Notes under the pieces: model-generated
Seen by the model: only the letters and a program-made list of their open reading frames with translations
What the model was told of the DNA's origin: nothing
Database searches by the model: none
Shown here: positions 18,040 through 27,839 of the stretch, in pieces
Numbering within the stretch: the first letter of the stretch is position 1
How the letters are laid out: each line of letters opens with the position of its first letter
Translations under genes and position numbers: made by a program
Assembly (NCBI GenBank): GCA_041390865.1
Contig: JAWKPC010000003.1
Coordinates: 248,001-312,000, forward strand
Source: JAUIIK01 sp041390865
GTDB lineage: Bacteria > Chloroflexota > Chloroflexia > Thermomicrobiales > CFX8
DNA length: 64,000 nucleotides
Direction of reading: 5' to 3'

Positions 18040-18895
18040 CTATCTACATTCCAGATTGCGATACAGGACGTAGTCTTCTTTTCGAGCGATCCCTTCTACA
18101 TTCGGATAGCCGTAGTGGGACGGGTCCGCGCTGGCATCGAGGACGGCGTAGCAGCCTGGAGAATCCCGCTCCGGGAGCTCGTAGTAGTCGATCGTCCCCT
18201 GGCCGGTGACGTCGTGACCCTCGCGCTGGAGGATGGCAACGAGCAGGCCGTAGGCGAGCGGGTCCGACGAGATATCCGGCAGATCGACCGTCTGATCGCC
18301 GGGAACCGCATCCGCAAGCTCCCAGAGCCAGGGATCGCGATCCAGGCGGTAGACGGCATCGACGCCGGGGAAGACGAGGATGATCGACGGGTTGCTCTTG
18401 AATCCCTCTTCTACCTCTTCCCGTCGCTCTTCCGGCATCTCCTTGTGGACGACGATGTAGTCGATGCCGATGCCCTGCATCAGCCGGATCGCTTCCGGAT
18501 CGGGAATTTCCCGGGAGCGCTCCCGCAGCAGGTCGTATGTTGGCGGGACGATACCGGAGAAGCCGTTGACGACCGGGTTCCAGTGCTTCGTCGACCAGAA
18601 GTTGGGCCATGCCGAGGCAACCGGCCCCTCGCCCATCGGCATTTCGAGCACCGTCCCGGGGTGCTCCGCGAGATAGGCGTAGTCCGGCCGAGGGTTGTCG
18701 ACCGGCAGCGGCGGCGGGAGGTTCATCGTCGTCGAGGTGTCGGCCCAGACGAGGGCGAGGCCGGCTATCAGGACTCCTACCCAGGCGAACTGCCAGTTTG
18801 GTTCGAGCAGGCGCGCCTTCAGATGCTGCCAGCCGAGGTGGATGCCCATTCCGGTATTGATCTGGTGCAGCGTCTTCGCGTGAACCCTTCGCTCT
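18040..18895 (-). pseudogene. C-terminal fragment of an integral-membrane glycosyltransferase-like protein
   Basis: About 285 codons are open from near 18895 to the stop at 18040, but the N-terminal membrane part is missing. One transmembrane helix (FAWVGVLIAGLALVWA) is followed by an extracytoplasmic domain with VLEMPMGEGP, WNPVVNGFSGIVPP and GIDYIVVHKEMPEE. This layout fits the end of multi-pass GT-C or YfhO-like membrane glycosyltransferases. The 5' end is joined to the integrase remnant at about 18895 in a different frame, so the gene was cut by a deletion or recombination. An internal ATG at 18849 could start a short product, but that is probably accidental. Confidence 0.7.
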
Positions 18896-19016
18896 CTCGT
18901 GTGCGAAAGGTCTTCCGTCTCTGTTTGCGCTTTCCTGCTGCGGTTGGGTCATCGTAGATAACCGTCCACCGAACACCCCGCTTACCTTCTCGTTTCTGGA
19001 TGCTTGCACTTGCCAT
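18896..19016 (-). pseudogene. Integrase remnant: N-terminal arm-binding domain only
   Basis: ATG 19016 opens MASASIQKREGKRGVRWTV, IYDDPTAAGKRKQRRKTF and RTRE. This is the arm-type DNA-binding domain that begins many tyrosine integrases. After about 40 residues similarity stops, the frame shifts, and the sequence becomes the membrane-protein fragment. The core-binding and catalytic domains (R-H-x-x-R-Y) are absent anywhere nearby. It lies 14 bp after the excisionase gene, the usual xis-int order, and next to attL. The element therefore appears unable to move by itself. Confidence 0.75.
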
Positions 19017-19029
19017 TGGATCGCTCCTG

Positions 19030-19308
19030 TTACACTGAACATGTCCGGTCTGCTAATCCCAGATCGAACGTTTCTACTCGCCTGAGTCGGTGTTTTCTGG
19101 GCTCAGGCGATCTCTTTCCCAAGTAGCCGTATCGGCGTTCGATATAGGTATCCATATCAGCACGCGATACTCGGTAGCCACCTCTGCGCCCCGGTAGATC
19201 AAGCACCGGGATCTCTCCTTCGCGAATCCATCGTCGAACGGTTTCTACGGTTACTTGGAGCAGTTCGGCTACTTGCTCAGTCAGCAACCAGTCGTCGCGG
19301 CTGCTCAT
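19030..19308 (-). CDS. Excisionase-family helix-turn-helix protein
   Basis: A 92-residue protein with a MerR-like winged helix of the excisionase/HTH_17 group: LLTEQVAELLQVTVETVRRW, then IREGEIPVLDLPGRRGGYRV and SRADMDTYIERR. Such proteins act as recombination directionality factors or repressors. The ATG at 19308 is preceded by AGGAG (19314-19318) at good spacing; an adjacent GTG at 19311 lies inside that site. It is upstream of the integrase remnant and close to attL, as expected for xis of a tRNA-integrated element. Confidence 0.88.
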   Translation of the reverse strand: MSSRDDWLLTEQVAELLQVTVETVRRWIREGEIPVLDLPGRRGGYRVSRADMDTYIERRYGYLGKRSPEPRKHRLRRVETFDLGLADRTCSV

Positions 19309-19348
19309 CACCTCTCCTGTCGTTCTGAGTCCAAGCAGACTTATATAT

Positions 19349-19363
19349 ATTATAACGTACGTT
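19349..19363 (-). promoter_or_regulatory. Candidate promoter and operator of the excisionase gene
   Basis: On the minus strand TATAAT (19349-19354) lies about 40 bp before the start codon, directly after a perfect 10-bp palindrome AACGTACGTT (19354-19363) that would sit in the promoter spacer. This is a plausible autorepression site. No good -35 is seen. The stretch 19364-19600 shows no supported gene. Confidence 0.45.
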
Positions 19364-19600
19364 TACGATGTTTTATAGACAAAGGAAGGTGCCTTCGAGG
19401 TGGGTCATAGTGAGTTATGGTCGGTTCGCGACAGTGAGTGAAGCTCTACTGTTTGATTGGTAGCTGATCCTTTGGTCAAGTGGCATTGCATGTTCGAATG
19501 ACATTGAACTGAAGCGTGGGGGTGTGCTCGTTTCAGCGAATGCGGAGTCGTCCAATACGCTTGGCGAGACTTCCAGTCTGGTGTTCGTCTCGTCGCACAC

Positions 19601-20203
19601 TCACATCCGAGACGAAGCAGTGCCCTGTCGATACACCCTTGAAACTTCAAGCTCGGACTGGAAATGCTCCGACTCATCCACATTCGAGTACGAGATTCGC
19701 ACGGAACATCCTTGGAACGAGAGACCTCGTCGACTTTCCGCAAGGTCGATGAAGTTCAAGCGGATCATCTCGCCGGGAGCAACGTAGCGATCCAGTGAAC
19801 CGATTAGCTCGGCCTCAACGATTGGATTCCGATCCGTCCCGCCGTAGCAGAGATTGGCGTGCTGTACGAGTGCCGTGCCGCTACCCGCATTTCGGCACGG
19901 CACCGAATAGATCGCTGGTACATCCGGACTTGAGAGAATGAAGGGTCTGCCTAGTCCAGGAACCTCGACGCTACCGCCTATGGCATCCCACGCTCTATGT
20001 GCGATCAGTCCTGCGCCTTCTACCTTCGCAAGTTCAGAGCGTTCCGGGACATCGGTCAGTTGAGGACGGATATCCTGCAATACGGATCGTTCCGTTGCAC
20101 GAGCGCCCTTGAGTGAGGCGACAGCGGATGCGAGCGCTGCCAGTGCGGAAACCAGGGCAATGATGACTGCAACGAGTTCAGTGCCGAGGTCATTCACGGT
20201 CAT
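19601..20203 (-). CDS. Membrane-anchored hypothetical protein, partner of the HEPN-like/CBS gene
   Basis: A 200-residue protein. Residues about 8-30 (ELVAVIIALVSALAALASAV) form one transmembrane helix close to the N-terminus, followed by a short charged helix (KGARATERSVLQDI). A mostly beta cytoplasmic or external domain follows, with SVPCRNAGSGTALVQHANLC and LDRYVAPGEMIRLNFIDL. That pattern is like the N-anchored beta-sandwich proteins often found with effector genes. It starts 36 bp after the stop of the HEPN-like/CBS gene on the same strand, so they form a likely operon. It is intact, unlike most island genes. No family is recognised. Confidence 0.72.
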   Translation of the reverse strand: MTVNDLGTELVAVIIALVSALAALASAVASLKGARATERSVLQDIRPQLTDVPERSELAKVEGAGLIAHRAWDAIGGSVEVPGLGRPFILSSPDVPAIYSVPCRNAGSGTALVQHANLCYGGTDRNPIVEAELIGSLDRYVAPGEMIRLNFIDLAESRRGLSFQGCSVRISYSNVDESEHFQSELEVSRVYRQGTASSRM

Positions 20204-20239
20204 CGCCTGCCCCGATTTGACTGGGAGCTACCGAACAAG

Positions 20240-20947
20240 TCAATCCAGGGCCAGCACGTCCCACGGCGTGACGATTCGAACCGGCTTACCAGTTCGCTTC
20301 CCGTTGTTAGTAACGATGATCGCGAAGAGGCGTGACTCATCAGAGCGCGGCGGACGGTGGAACGCCGCTTCCGCATCGAAGAGTGTTTTCGTAACTCCCA
20401 TTACCTGAAAGCTTCCCGGAAGCTCATAAGGTCGCAGATCCTCTAGTCGTGCATCCAACACCAGAATATCGGTACCTTCGATCTGATTTTCAAGCCATCG
20501 AGCGATGTCTTCAGAGGTGATTAGACCGAGCCCATCTTCATCCCTTACGATGATCTGAGAGAATTCATTCTCACCCATGTGTTCTAGGGCTTTCTTGAGG
20601 CTGCAGCTTCGCTTGAATGGTTGGAGTTCCAAATTGGGTTCGTCACCGAGTCTTGGTGGCGATATCACTATGTTCGAGATCTGTCTGAACTCCTCAACCG
20701 CATCAGCCAATGGTTCGGCGATGAATCGATCTGGGTATCGCGGATTGTGGAGAATTGCATTTCGAAGACGACCGAACGCCTTGAGCGAATAGGCGTATCT
20801 CTTTACGGTTGTGTTGCGAGGCGAAACCTCTTCAACCATTGCGGACCAGCTGTCCGGTGGATTTGGTCCTGCCTGTTTCGACAGGAATTCCTCCATCGTT
20901 GTATATAGAGCTAGGAACTCCTGTCCAAGAGTTCGCGATGTTGTCAT
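20240..20947 (-). CDS. HEPN-like domain plus CBS-type protein (island copy)
   Basis: A 235-residue intact protein. The first 95 residues are helical with KAFGRLRNAILHNPRYPDRF; R62 and H67 match the Rx4-6H signature of HEPN ribonucleases, and the RNAxxHNP pattern is the same as in the chromosomal protein at 15873-16655. Residues about 105-235 resemble a CBS pair (SLKKALEHMGENEFSQIIV, LGLITSEDIARWL, then PVRIVTPWDVLALD). Pairing of a predicted RNase with a nucleotide-sensing module and a membrane partner (19601-20203), divergent from a defence-type operon, suggests an abortive-infection or stress effector. That role is inference. The 153-bp divergent gap to 21101 should contain both promoters; TACAAT at 21051 is a possible plus-strand -10. 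Confidence 0.72.
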   Translation of the reverse strand: MTTSRTLGQEFLALYTTMEEFLSKQAGPNPPDSWSAMVEEVSPRNTTVKRYAYSLKAFGRLRNAILHNPRYPDRFIAEPLADAVEEFRQISNIVISPPRLGDEPNLELQPFKRSCSLKKALEHMGENEFSQIIVRDEDGLGLITSEDIARWLENQIEGTDILVLDARLEDLRPYELPGSFQVMGVTKTLFDAEAAFHRPPRSDESRLFAIIVTNNGKRTGKPVRIVTPWDVLALD

Positions 20948-21100
20948 GCGTCCTTACTCCGTTCCACCCAATAGCAGTCAGCGAGACCAGAAGGTTCCAA
21001 ACAGGATCATAGTACTTCCAAGTATTGGTTAAATGTTGCGACTTGCGCGCTACAATGTGCCGAACTGAGCAGACAGAGACAGAAAGGGCTACAGCCCACG

Positions 21101-24100
21101 ATGGCGACAGCACTGAGAACGCTCGAACAAGCCTGCACGCCGAGGCAATCTGTATTTGATAGCGTGCGGAGGGATACGGTCTACGATCTGGCTGATCTGA
21201 ACAACATCGATCCGCGGCGATTCTTCGACGAGAACTACGTGACCCAGGGCATGGAACAGCTGCTGACCGGAGGCGTTCAAGGGCTGGACGGCACGTCGGC
21301 GAGCGCCGCCGGGGCGTTCCTGCTCAGCCAGTCGATGGGTGGCGGAAGACGCACAACCCGATCTCGCTCGGGCTATTGGCACGGCATCCGGAGATGCGCT
21401 CCAAGGTGATGGCGAGTTCTACGAGCCGGCTGGTTCGCTGGGCATGGTCCGGACGGTCGCGTTTACCGGCCGCAATGCCAGCACCGACTACGGCATCTGG
21501 GGCGAGATCGCGAGCCAATCAATAGGTTCAACGCCTTCGACGCGTTCTACAGCCCTCTGCGGCCACCAGGCAGCGATGACTGGGTGAGGCGGCGGCGAGC
21601 CGACGCTGATCATGCTCGACGAGCTTCCTCCGTACTTCGAGGCCGCCGGCGCGATCACCGTCGGTCCTCGTCGCTCGACCGGATTACGACGACAGCGCTG
21701 GCGAATCTATTGGTTGCCGTGACCGGCGACAAGCTGCCGAATGTCTGCCTCGTCCTGACCGATCTCCGGTCGTCGGTCTACTCCGGCGGGCATGCCGCGA
21801 TGAGCGAGGCGCTGTCGAACTGAGCAGGAAGCGAACCGCTCGGTTCAGCGGATCGACCCGGTCCGGCTCAACACCGACGAGCTGTATCACATCCTCAGGA
21901 CGCGGCTGTTCGAGTCGCTTCCCGGTCAGGACGAGGTCGACGCCGTAGCACAGGCATATCCTGACGCACTGGACGAAGCGCAGCGGATGGACCTGACGAC
22001 CGGTTCACCCCAGCAGATGCGGGCGGCGGTGCGCGAGTCGTACCTTCCACCCCGGCATCCGCGACCTCTATGCCCGCTTCCGGGAGAATCAGGCTTCCAG
22101 CAGACCTGCACTGATCCGAATGATGCGGATGGTCATCCACGATCTGTGGAGTCCGGTGGCGCTCGGGAAGCCCTATCTGGTCGGAGCCCATCATCTGGAC
22201 CTCAACGATTCCGACATGCTGAGCGAGATTCACCAGATCAACAACACGCTCGACAACGCCATCGCTCATGATATTGCCGACGAGGGTGATGCGGGCCGCC
22301 GAGCAGATCGACGGTCCGGACAGCACCGATGCCCAGGACGCCGTCAAGCTGATATTCCTGTCATCACTCTCGACCGCTGTCGATGCCGTGCGTGGGCTGG
22401 ATCGCTCGACGATCGTCGAGTATCTTGCCGCGCCGGGCCGAGCTCAACGGGCTCAGGAGCGCGCTCGACGCCCTGCAGGACCGGGAGGTGCCTGGTATCT
22501 CCACGCGACGGCGAGCGGCGCGCTGCTCTTCCGGAACACCGAGAACCTCAGCTGAAGCCGACAGCTACGCCCACGGCAGCGCCCGCGAGGCGAGGATCGA
22601 ACTGCGAGAGCGGCTGAACTCGATGTTCGAGCCGGCGATCCTCGACCTGCTACCAGGAGATCGAGCGTCGCTGCCGGCGCTCGACCGCGTCCAACTCGCC
22701 CAGGACCGGATCACGCTCGTCGTCTTCCGCCGGCCAGCGATGCCTTGCCGACGATCACCAGTTCTGGGATGAACAGCAGTTCAAGAACCGCGTCCCCCTT
22801 CCCGACCGGCACCTCGACGGTCGACCAGGTCCTCGACCGGGCGGCGACGCCCGGGCCACCGGCCAGATCACATCGGCGAGGTTCCTGGAGCGAGGGGCGC
22901 CGCGAGGATGATCCCTGGCCTGCGTGGAGGCGATCGATAAGCAGAAGGACGAAGAGGGCGCGCTTACATCGCCTGCCGACGGTAGCGCCCCAGCGGCTCT
23001 ACCAGCCCCAGCAGTCGGACCGACCCACAGCTCGACATCGACCTCCAGTACGTCGCCAACCGGTTCAACGGCGAAGAACAGATCATGCAGGCGCTCGAGA
23101 ACGTCTACAAGTTCCGGCGCGACATCAGCGACTGGAACGGCTTCCGGGAGCGGGTCGAAGACCGGCTCTGGCCGCAGGGCTCGAAGGAAGTGCCCTGGAG
23201 CGACATCCGCCGAAGGAGCTGCGACCGATTCGAGCTGGGAGTGGCACCACCCTCGAGCGCTCGACGACCTGCGAGCCGAGATGTTGCGCTGGCGATCGGC
23301 GAGATGACCGGTGGCTACATCCAGCGCGGCCCCTTCCCCGAAGGATCCCACCGACATCAACATCCAGGAACTCCAGCGCAACTCGGACACGGGTGCTGTC
23401 CTGCTGCGAGTCAGGCCGGTCCATGGCGACCGGGCTACATGAGCCGGGACGGGCAAGCAACGACATCGTCCGATGTGATCGACCACAACCGCGATCTGAA
23501 GTCGACGATCTCAAGCTCGTTCCTCGCCGAGGACACCTCGGGCGAATACGAGACCGGTGAACCGGTCACCTGACCAACACGACGCAGCACCGCTTCTACC
23601 AGAGCGGTGATCAGATCATGTGCGAGATGCAGGCCATCCCCGAGGGCGAGATCCGCACACCGTCGACGGCTCCAGCCCCTCGACGTCCGGGCATACCTAC
23701 ACCGAGCCGTTTCCGGTGCCGGATGGAACCCGCTTCGTTCAAGCCCAGGCCACCGCCGACGGCATAACTTCGGACGTGAAGCAGTGGCAACCGCCCGAGA
23801 AGGGAACCGATCCCGGTGAACCGGTCGTTGACGAGAACAAGCCGGCCATCTGGCGGCACAAGCTGCGCCGGAACGCGACCCGCGATGTCTACGAGTTTCT
23901 GGAAGTCGCGCGGGACAGTCATGCCGAATTGGGAGTGGGTCCGGAACATCGTCACGACGACCGACGGCAAATGGGTCGAGCTGGCATCGGCGCCGGAGCT
24001 CTTCCAGAACGCTGAAAGCGTCCAGGAGCAGGCGAACATGCTGTCGGAAGTGCTGGCCGGGGGGCGGATGGAGCTGGAAGTCGATCGATTGAAATTCCTC

Positions 24101-24172
24101 AGCGGTCGGGACCTGCTCGAGATCGTCGAGGCGTTGCGGATGACACTCGACGCCGACGAGGTGGAACAATAG
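21101..24172 (+). pseudogene. DUF499-family ATPase of an anti-phage-type operon, multiply frameshifted
   Basis: Joining frames gives a protein of about 1,000 residues. Recognisable blocks are ALRTLEQACTPRQSVFDSVR, DLADLNNIDPRRFFDENYVT and AFLLSQSMGGG with a Walker A (GGGKTHN once a missing A near 21348 is restored). Further on are TLIMLDELPPYFEAAG (Walker B-like), VCLVLTDLRSSVYSGGHAAM and the C-terminal GRDLLEIVEALRMTLDADEV. DUF499 proteins are large ATPases seen with DNA methylases in phage-defence loci; BREX PglY/BrxC is a relative. At least ten frame changes break it. Many fit single-base losses in short homopolymers, so decay and sequence error cannot be separated here. ATG 21101 follows GAAAGG. 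Confidence 0.82.
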
Positions 24173-24201
24173 AGGATGACAGGCAGATCCTCGACAATCC
24201 A

Positions 24202-24820
24202 ATGACTCCCGGCTCTGAGCCGGATCAGTCACCGCACCATTTCGCCGTTGTCCTCAGCCGCTCCGGCGAGTCACGCATCGAGGAGCGCTTCGCCTTTGGC
24301 GACGATGACGACGGCAGCGAGCCGGAGGTCAAGGCCCGGCTGGACGGCTACTACCGGGGGCGGATCGCTATGATGCCCAGGACCAGTTCAATCACTGGCT
24401 CCGTCGCGAGGGGTTGAAGCGCGCCCGCTGGATGAGCAGCCGCGACACCGCTCGCGCCCGATTTCGGCCAAGTGAAGCTGGTGCTGCTGGCCTGGGCGAT
24501 CGAGGATGCCGATCCCAGCGTGATTCCGAGCATCATCGCCAACTGGTCGGGGCTGGCTCCCGAGGAGCGCTGGTGGCTCTACACGACGATTTCAATGCGA
24601 CCAGCGCCACGCAGAGCACGGCAAAGATCGCGGCTGGCGGAAGGCGATCAAGATCGCCTTCGCCGAGAACCCGGTCTTCGTCTCGCCGGCCAGCTTCCTC
24701 GCCGATCAGCTGCCGGTCGATGACGAATTGCCCCCGAAGCGCCGACGCAAGAGCCGCAAGAACGAGCCACCAAAGGCCCAACTCTCACTATTAGATGTCG
24801 AGGAACCGGACGCGCCATAG
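24202..24820 (+). pseudogene. DUF3780 protein of the same operon, frameshifted
   Basis: From ATG 24202 the pieces HHFAVVLSRSGESRIEERFA, LVLLAWAIEDADPSVIPSII, ANWSGLAPEERWWLYT and GWRKAIKIAFAENPVFVSPA read in three successive frames, about 206 codons in all. The ...WAIEDADP...NW.GLAPEERWWLYT... block is characteristic of DUF3780 proteins found between DUF499 and DUF1156 genes. Their biochemical role is unknown. It starts 29 bp after the DUF499 stop. Confidence 0.8.
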
Positions 24821-24884
24821 CGAGGGATCGGTTCTAGCTCAACAACGATATTGACCGACTTCGCCTGAACGGGAAGGGACAACG

Positions 24885-27833
24885 ATGACGACCACAAGCC
24901 CGACGGAACAGCAGGCGCTCGACCTCGAAAGGGCTGGGAAGAGCTTCATCGAGGTCCAGTTCCCGGTCAAAGGCAAGCTCTCAGCTGGAGAGCTACAAGG
25001 AGCGGAAAGCCAACGTCGGACAGACACTCGACCGCCCTGGGTAAGTGGTGGGGGCGAAACCCCTGGTACTGGTCTGGAGCGCTGGATTCGGCTGCTGCTG
25101 CCGCGACCGACGATCCGGAGGGTGATCGCGAGACCTTCCTGGCGCTGATGACAATGGACGATGACGGTCTATGCTGCGCCGTCAGAACAAATCGATCCCG
25201 GCCAAGGTCTGCTACGAGCACGCTACCGCGCGCCGCGAGCGCGACGATTACTTCCAACACCAGTGGCAAAAACCCATCCTGGCAGCGGGGACTGACCAGG
25301 GAGGACCGGGCGGCCATGCAGCAGCGGGCCTTCCTGCGGATGAGCTACGACGAGAAGCTGGTCTACTGCGACCGGCCGGAGCAGATCGATGGCCAGCCCA
25401 GAAGCTTGAGGCGCATCAACCGCCACTTGGGCACGAACGCCACAAGCTTGCCGGAGTTGGTCGAGGAGCTGGGCCAGCGCCGCTGGGGCCACACCCGCGG
25501 GTCGGCGACGCCTTCTGCGGCGGGGCTCAATCCCGTTTGAGGCGGCACGGATCGGCTGCGACGCCTGACGGTTCCGACCTCAGCCCGGTCACCGCAGCCC
25601 TGCTGACCTGGGGAGCACTGAACATCGTCGGCGGCGGTGAGGCAGTTCTCAAGCACGTCGAAGCTGCCCAGCGGTTGGGTCTACGACGAGGTTCAGCAGC
25701 AGGTTGAACGACGAGGTATCGAGAAGGACGATCAAGGTTGGATTGCTGACGCTTACCTCTATTGCAATGAGGTGATTGACCCGGTAACTGGTTGGAGGTG
25801 CCTCTCGCACCGAGCTGGTCAATGTTGGTCGAGGATCGAACACAATTGCCAAACTTGTACCGCTGCCAAGCGAGATGCGCTTCGACATAGAAATCCACAG
25901 CGAAGTCTCCGATCAGGAATTGAAGACGCAGCCAATGGGACCTGGAGCAATGGTGTTGTTTGCCCAGTTGACCACGATGGACGATGGTTACCGCCCGGTC
26001 AGCGCCGAACGACAAGTGCCGAATCGTTGCGAGGGACGCCAAGGATTGCGACGATGGGAGAACAACGACCTAGTGCCGCAAGATGACGATGTCTTTCAAG
26101 AACGACTGCATCGCGTCCGTCAGGTATGACCTGAGGTACATTGACAAAGGAGCGGCACTATCGGTCACCTAGCGCCGCTGACTTGGAGCGCGACAAACGC
26201 GTACTAGGGTTGCTAAGCAAGAACGCTTTCGTGATTGCAGGCAAAAGGCCACATACCAGACCGTCAAATAGAGCAGGGCGATTGAAACTACCCGTCTTCC
26301 GAGAACGTGGTTGGACTCATTGGCACCTATTCAACTAGCACCTGCTTGCGGGATTGACCCTTGAAGCCAATGCTGATCTCAAAGGACATTGCTGGCGCGT
26401 GCTTCGATCTTGCTCTCTATATTGGAAGGTATGTGAACTACAATAGCTCGACTTTGCATTTGGGATTCCTCAGCCGGGCGAGAAGAAGGAAAGCTCACAT
26501 TCCCGAATCAGGCGCTCAACACCTGGGTCAACTATAGTGGTTGCAGACCGACAAAGATGATTGAATCGTCTATTGTCTCTTAACTTCAAGAGTACGTGCG
26601 ATTGGCACCTCTATGGCTGAAACTCACGATGCAACAGCGCTGGATAGCCGCTTCGGCGACATGTGGATTACCGATCCTGGGTACGCGGATGCAGTGAGTT
26701 ACGAAGAACTTTCAGAATTCTTTCTAGCGTGGCAAGCTGGAGGGCTCAGCGAGTTATTCCCAGAATGGACGACGGATAGTCGCCGTGCGCTAGCAGTAAA
26801 GGGCACTGGTGCTGGATTCCGCGTAGCACTAGCAGAATGCTACGCCAACATGCATGGTGAGATGGTCGACGACGGCCACCAAATTGTGATGTTTACTCAC
26901 CAGGATCCGTCAGTTTGGGCAGATCTCGGGACTGTCCTTTGGTCTGCCGGTCTGCAGGTGACCGGGGCTTGGACGATTGCAACAGAAACATCGGGAGCGG
27001 GAATTCGGGTCGGAAATTATGTGCAGGGTACCGTCTGTATGGTGCTTCGTAAGCGTCTACAGGACCGTCGCGGCAATCTCGCAGATCTCTATCCACAGAT
27101 TCAGCAAGAAGTCCAAAGACAGCTTCAGTCAATGCTCCAGATCGACCCGAAAGACGATCCGAACTTCAGTGATGCAGACTACCAGCTCGCCGCGTATGCC
27201 GCCGCTTTGCGCGTTCTCACGAGCTACTCATCAATCGGCGACATTGACATCGAACGCGAACTGCGCCGTTCCTCGGACGACAAGCGGGAGAACCCGCTGA
27301 CTCGACTGATCGAGCAGGCAGTCAAGATCGCCTCGGACTATCTCGTGCCGGATGGACTCGACCGTTCGACCTGGCGGAAGATGACGCCGGAGGAACGCTT
27401 CTACCTCAAAGGGCTCGAAGTCGAGACCGAGGACGAGCACCGTGAGGGCGTCTTCCAGGAGCTTGCCCGCGGCTACGGTGCCGCCGGCTACCGCGACCTG
27501 CTCGGCAGCACTAAAGCCAACGCGACCCGGCTCAAGACGCCGGAAGAGTTCGCCGGCCGCGATCTCCGCTCGGCTGGCGAACCAGGCTTCGACGGCTCGT
27601 TGCTCCGCCACGTCCTCTACGGCGTCTACACGACCGCGACCAACCCGGAGCGCGACCCCCGGCCTGCCCGCAACTACTTCCGCCAGGAGCTCCCCAACTA
27701 CTGGGGCGACCGCCAGACGATCGTCGAGCTGCTCCGCTACATCTCGACCAAAGCCGAACGCCTTCCCCACTGGGGGGCCGACGCCCACGCGGCGCGGCTG
27801 CTGCTGGGCACGGTCGAGAACGACAGCGTCTAG
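24885..27833 (+). pseudogene. DUF1156 DNA methyltransferase, frameshifted in its N-terminal two thirds
   Basis: Restored, this is about 980 residues, a SAM-dependent DNA adenine-type methylase as in other defence operons. N-terminal blocks are FIEVQFPV, the LSAESYKERKANVGQTL-type segment and LTMDDDGLMLRRQNKSIP. Motif I is VGDAFCGGGSIPFEAA, followed by GSDLSPVTAALLTWGALN. Later come LRRWENNDLVPQDDDVFQER and RHYRSPSAADLERDKRVLGL. The last 406 codons (26613-27833) are uninterrupted: SEFFLAWQAGGLSELFPEW, GTGAGFRVALAECYANM, QIVMFTHQDPSVWADLG. The catalytic motif IV, normally D/N-PPY, reads DPGY here (ITDPGYADAVSY), a possible loss of activity. Base composition drops between about 25650 and 27230. 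Confidence 0.82.
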
Positions 27834-27839
27834 CGCCGG

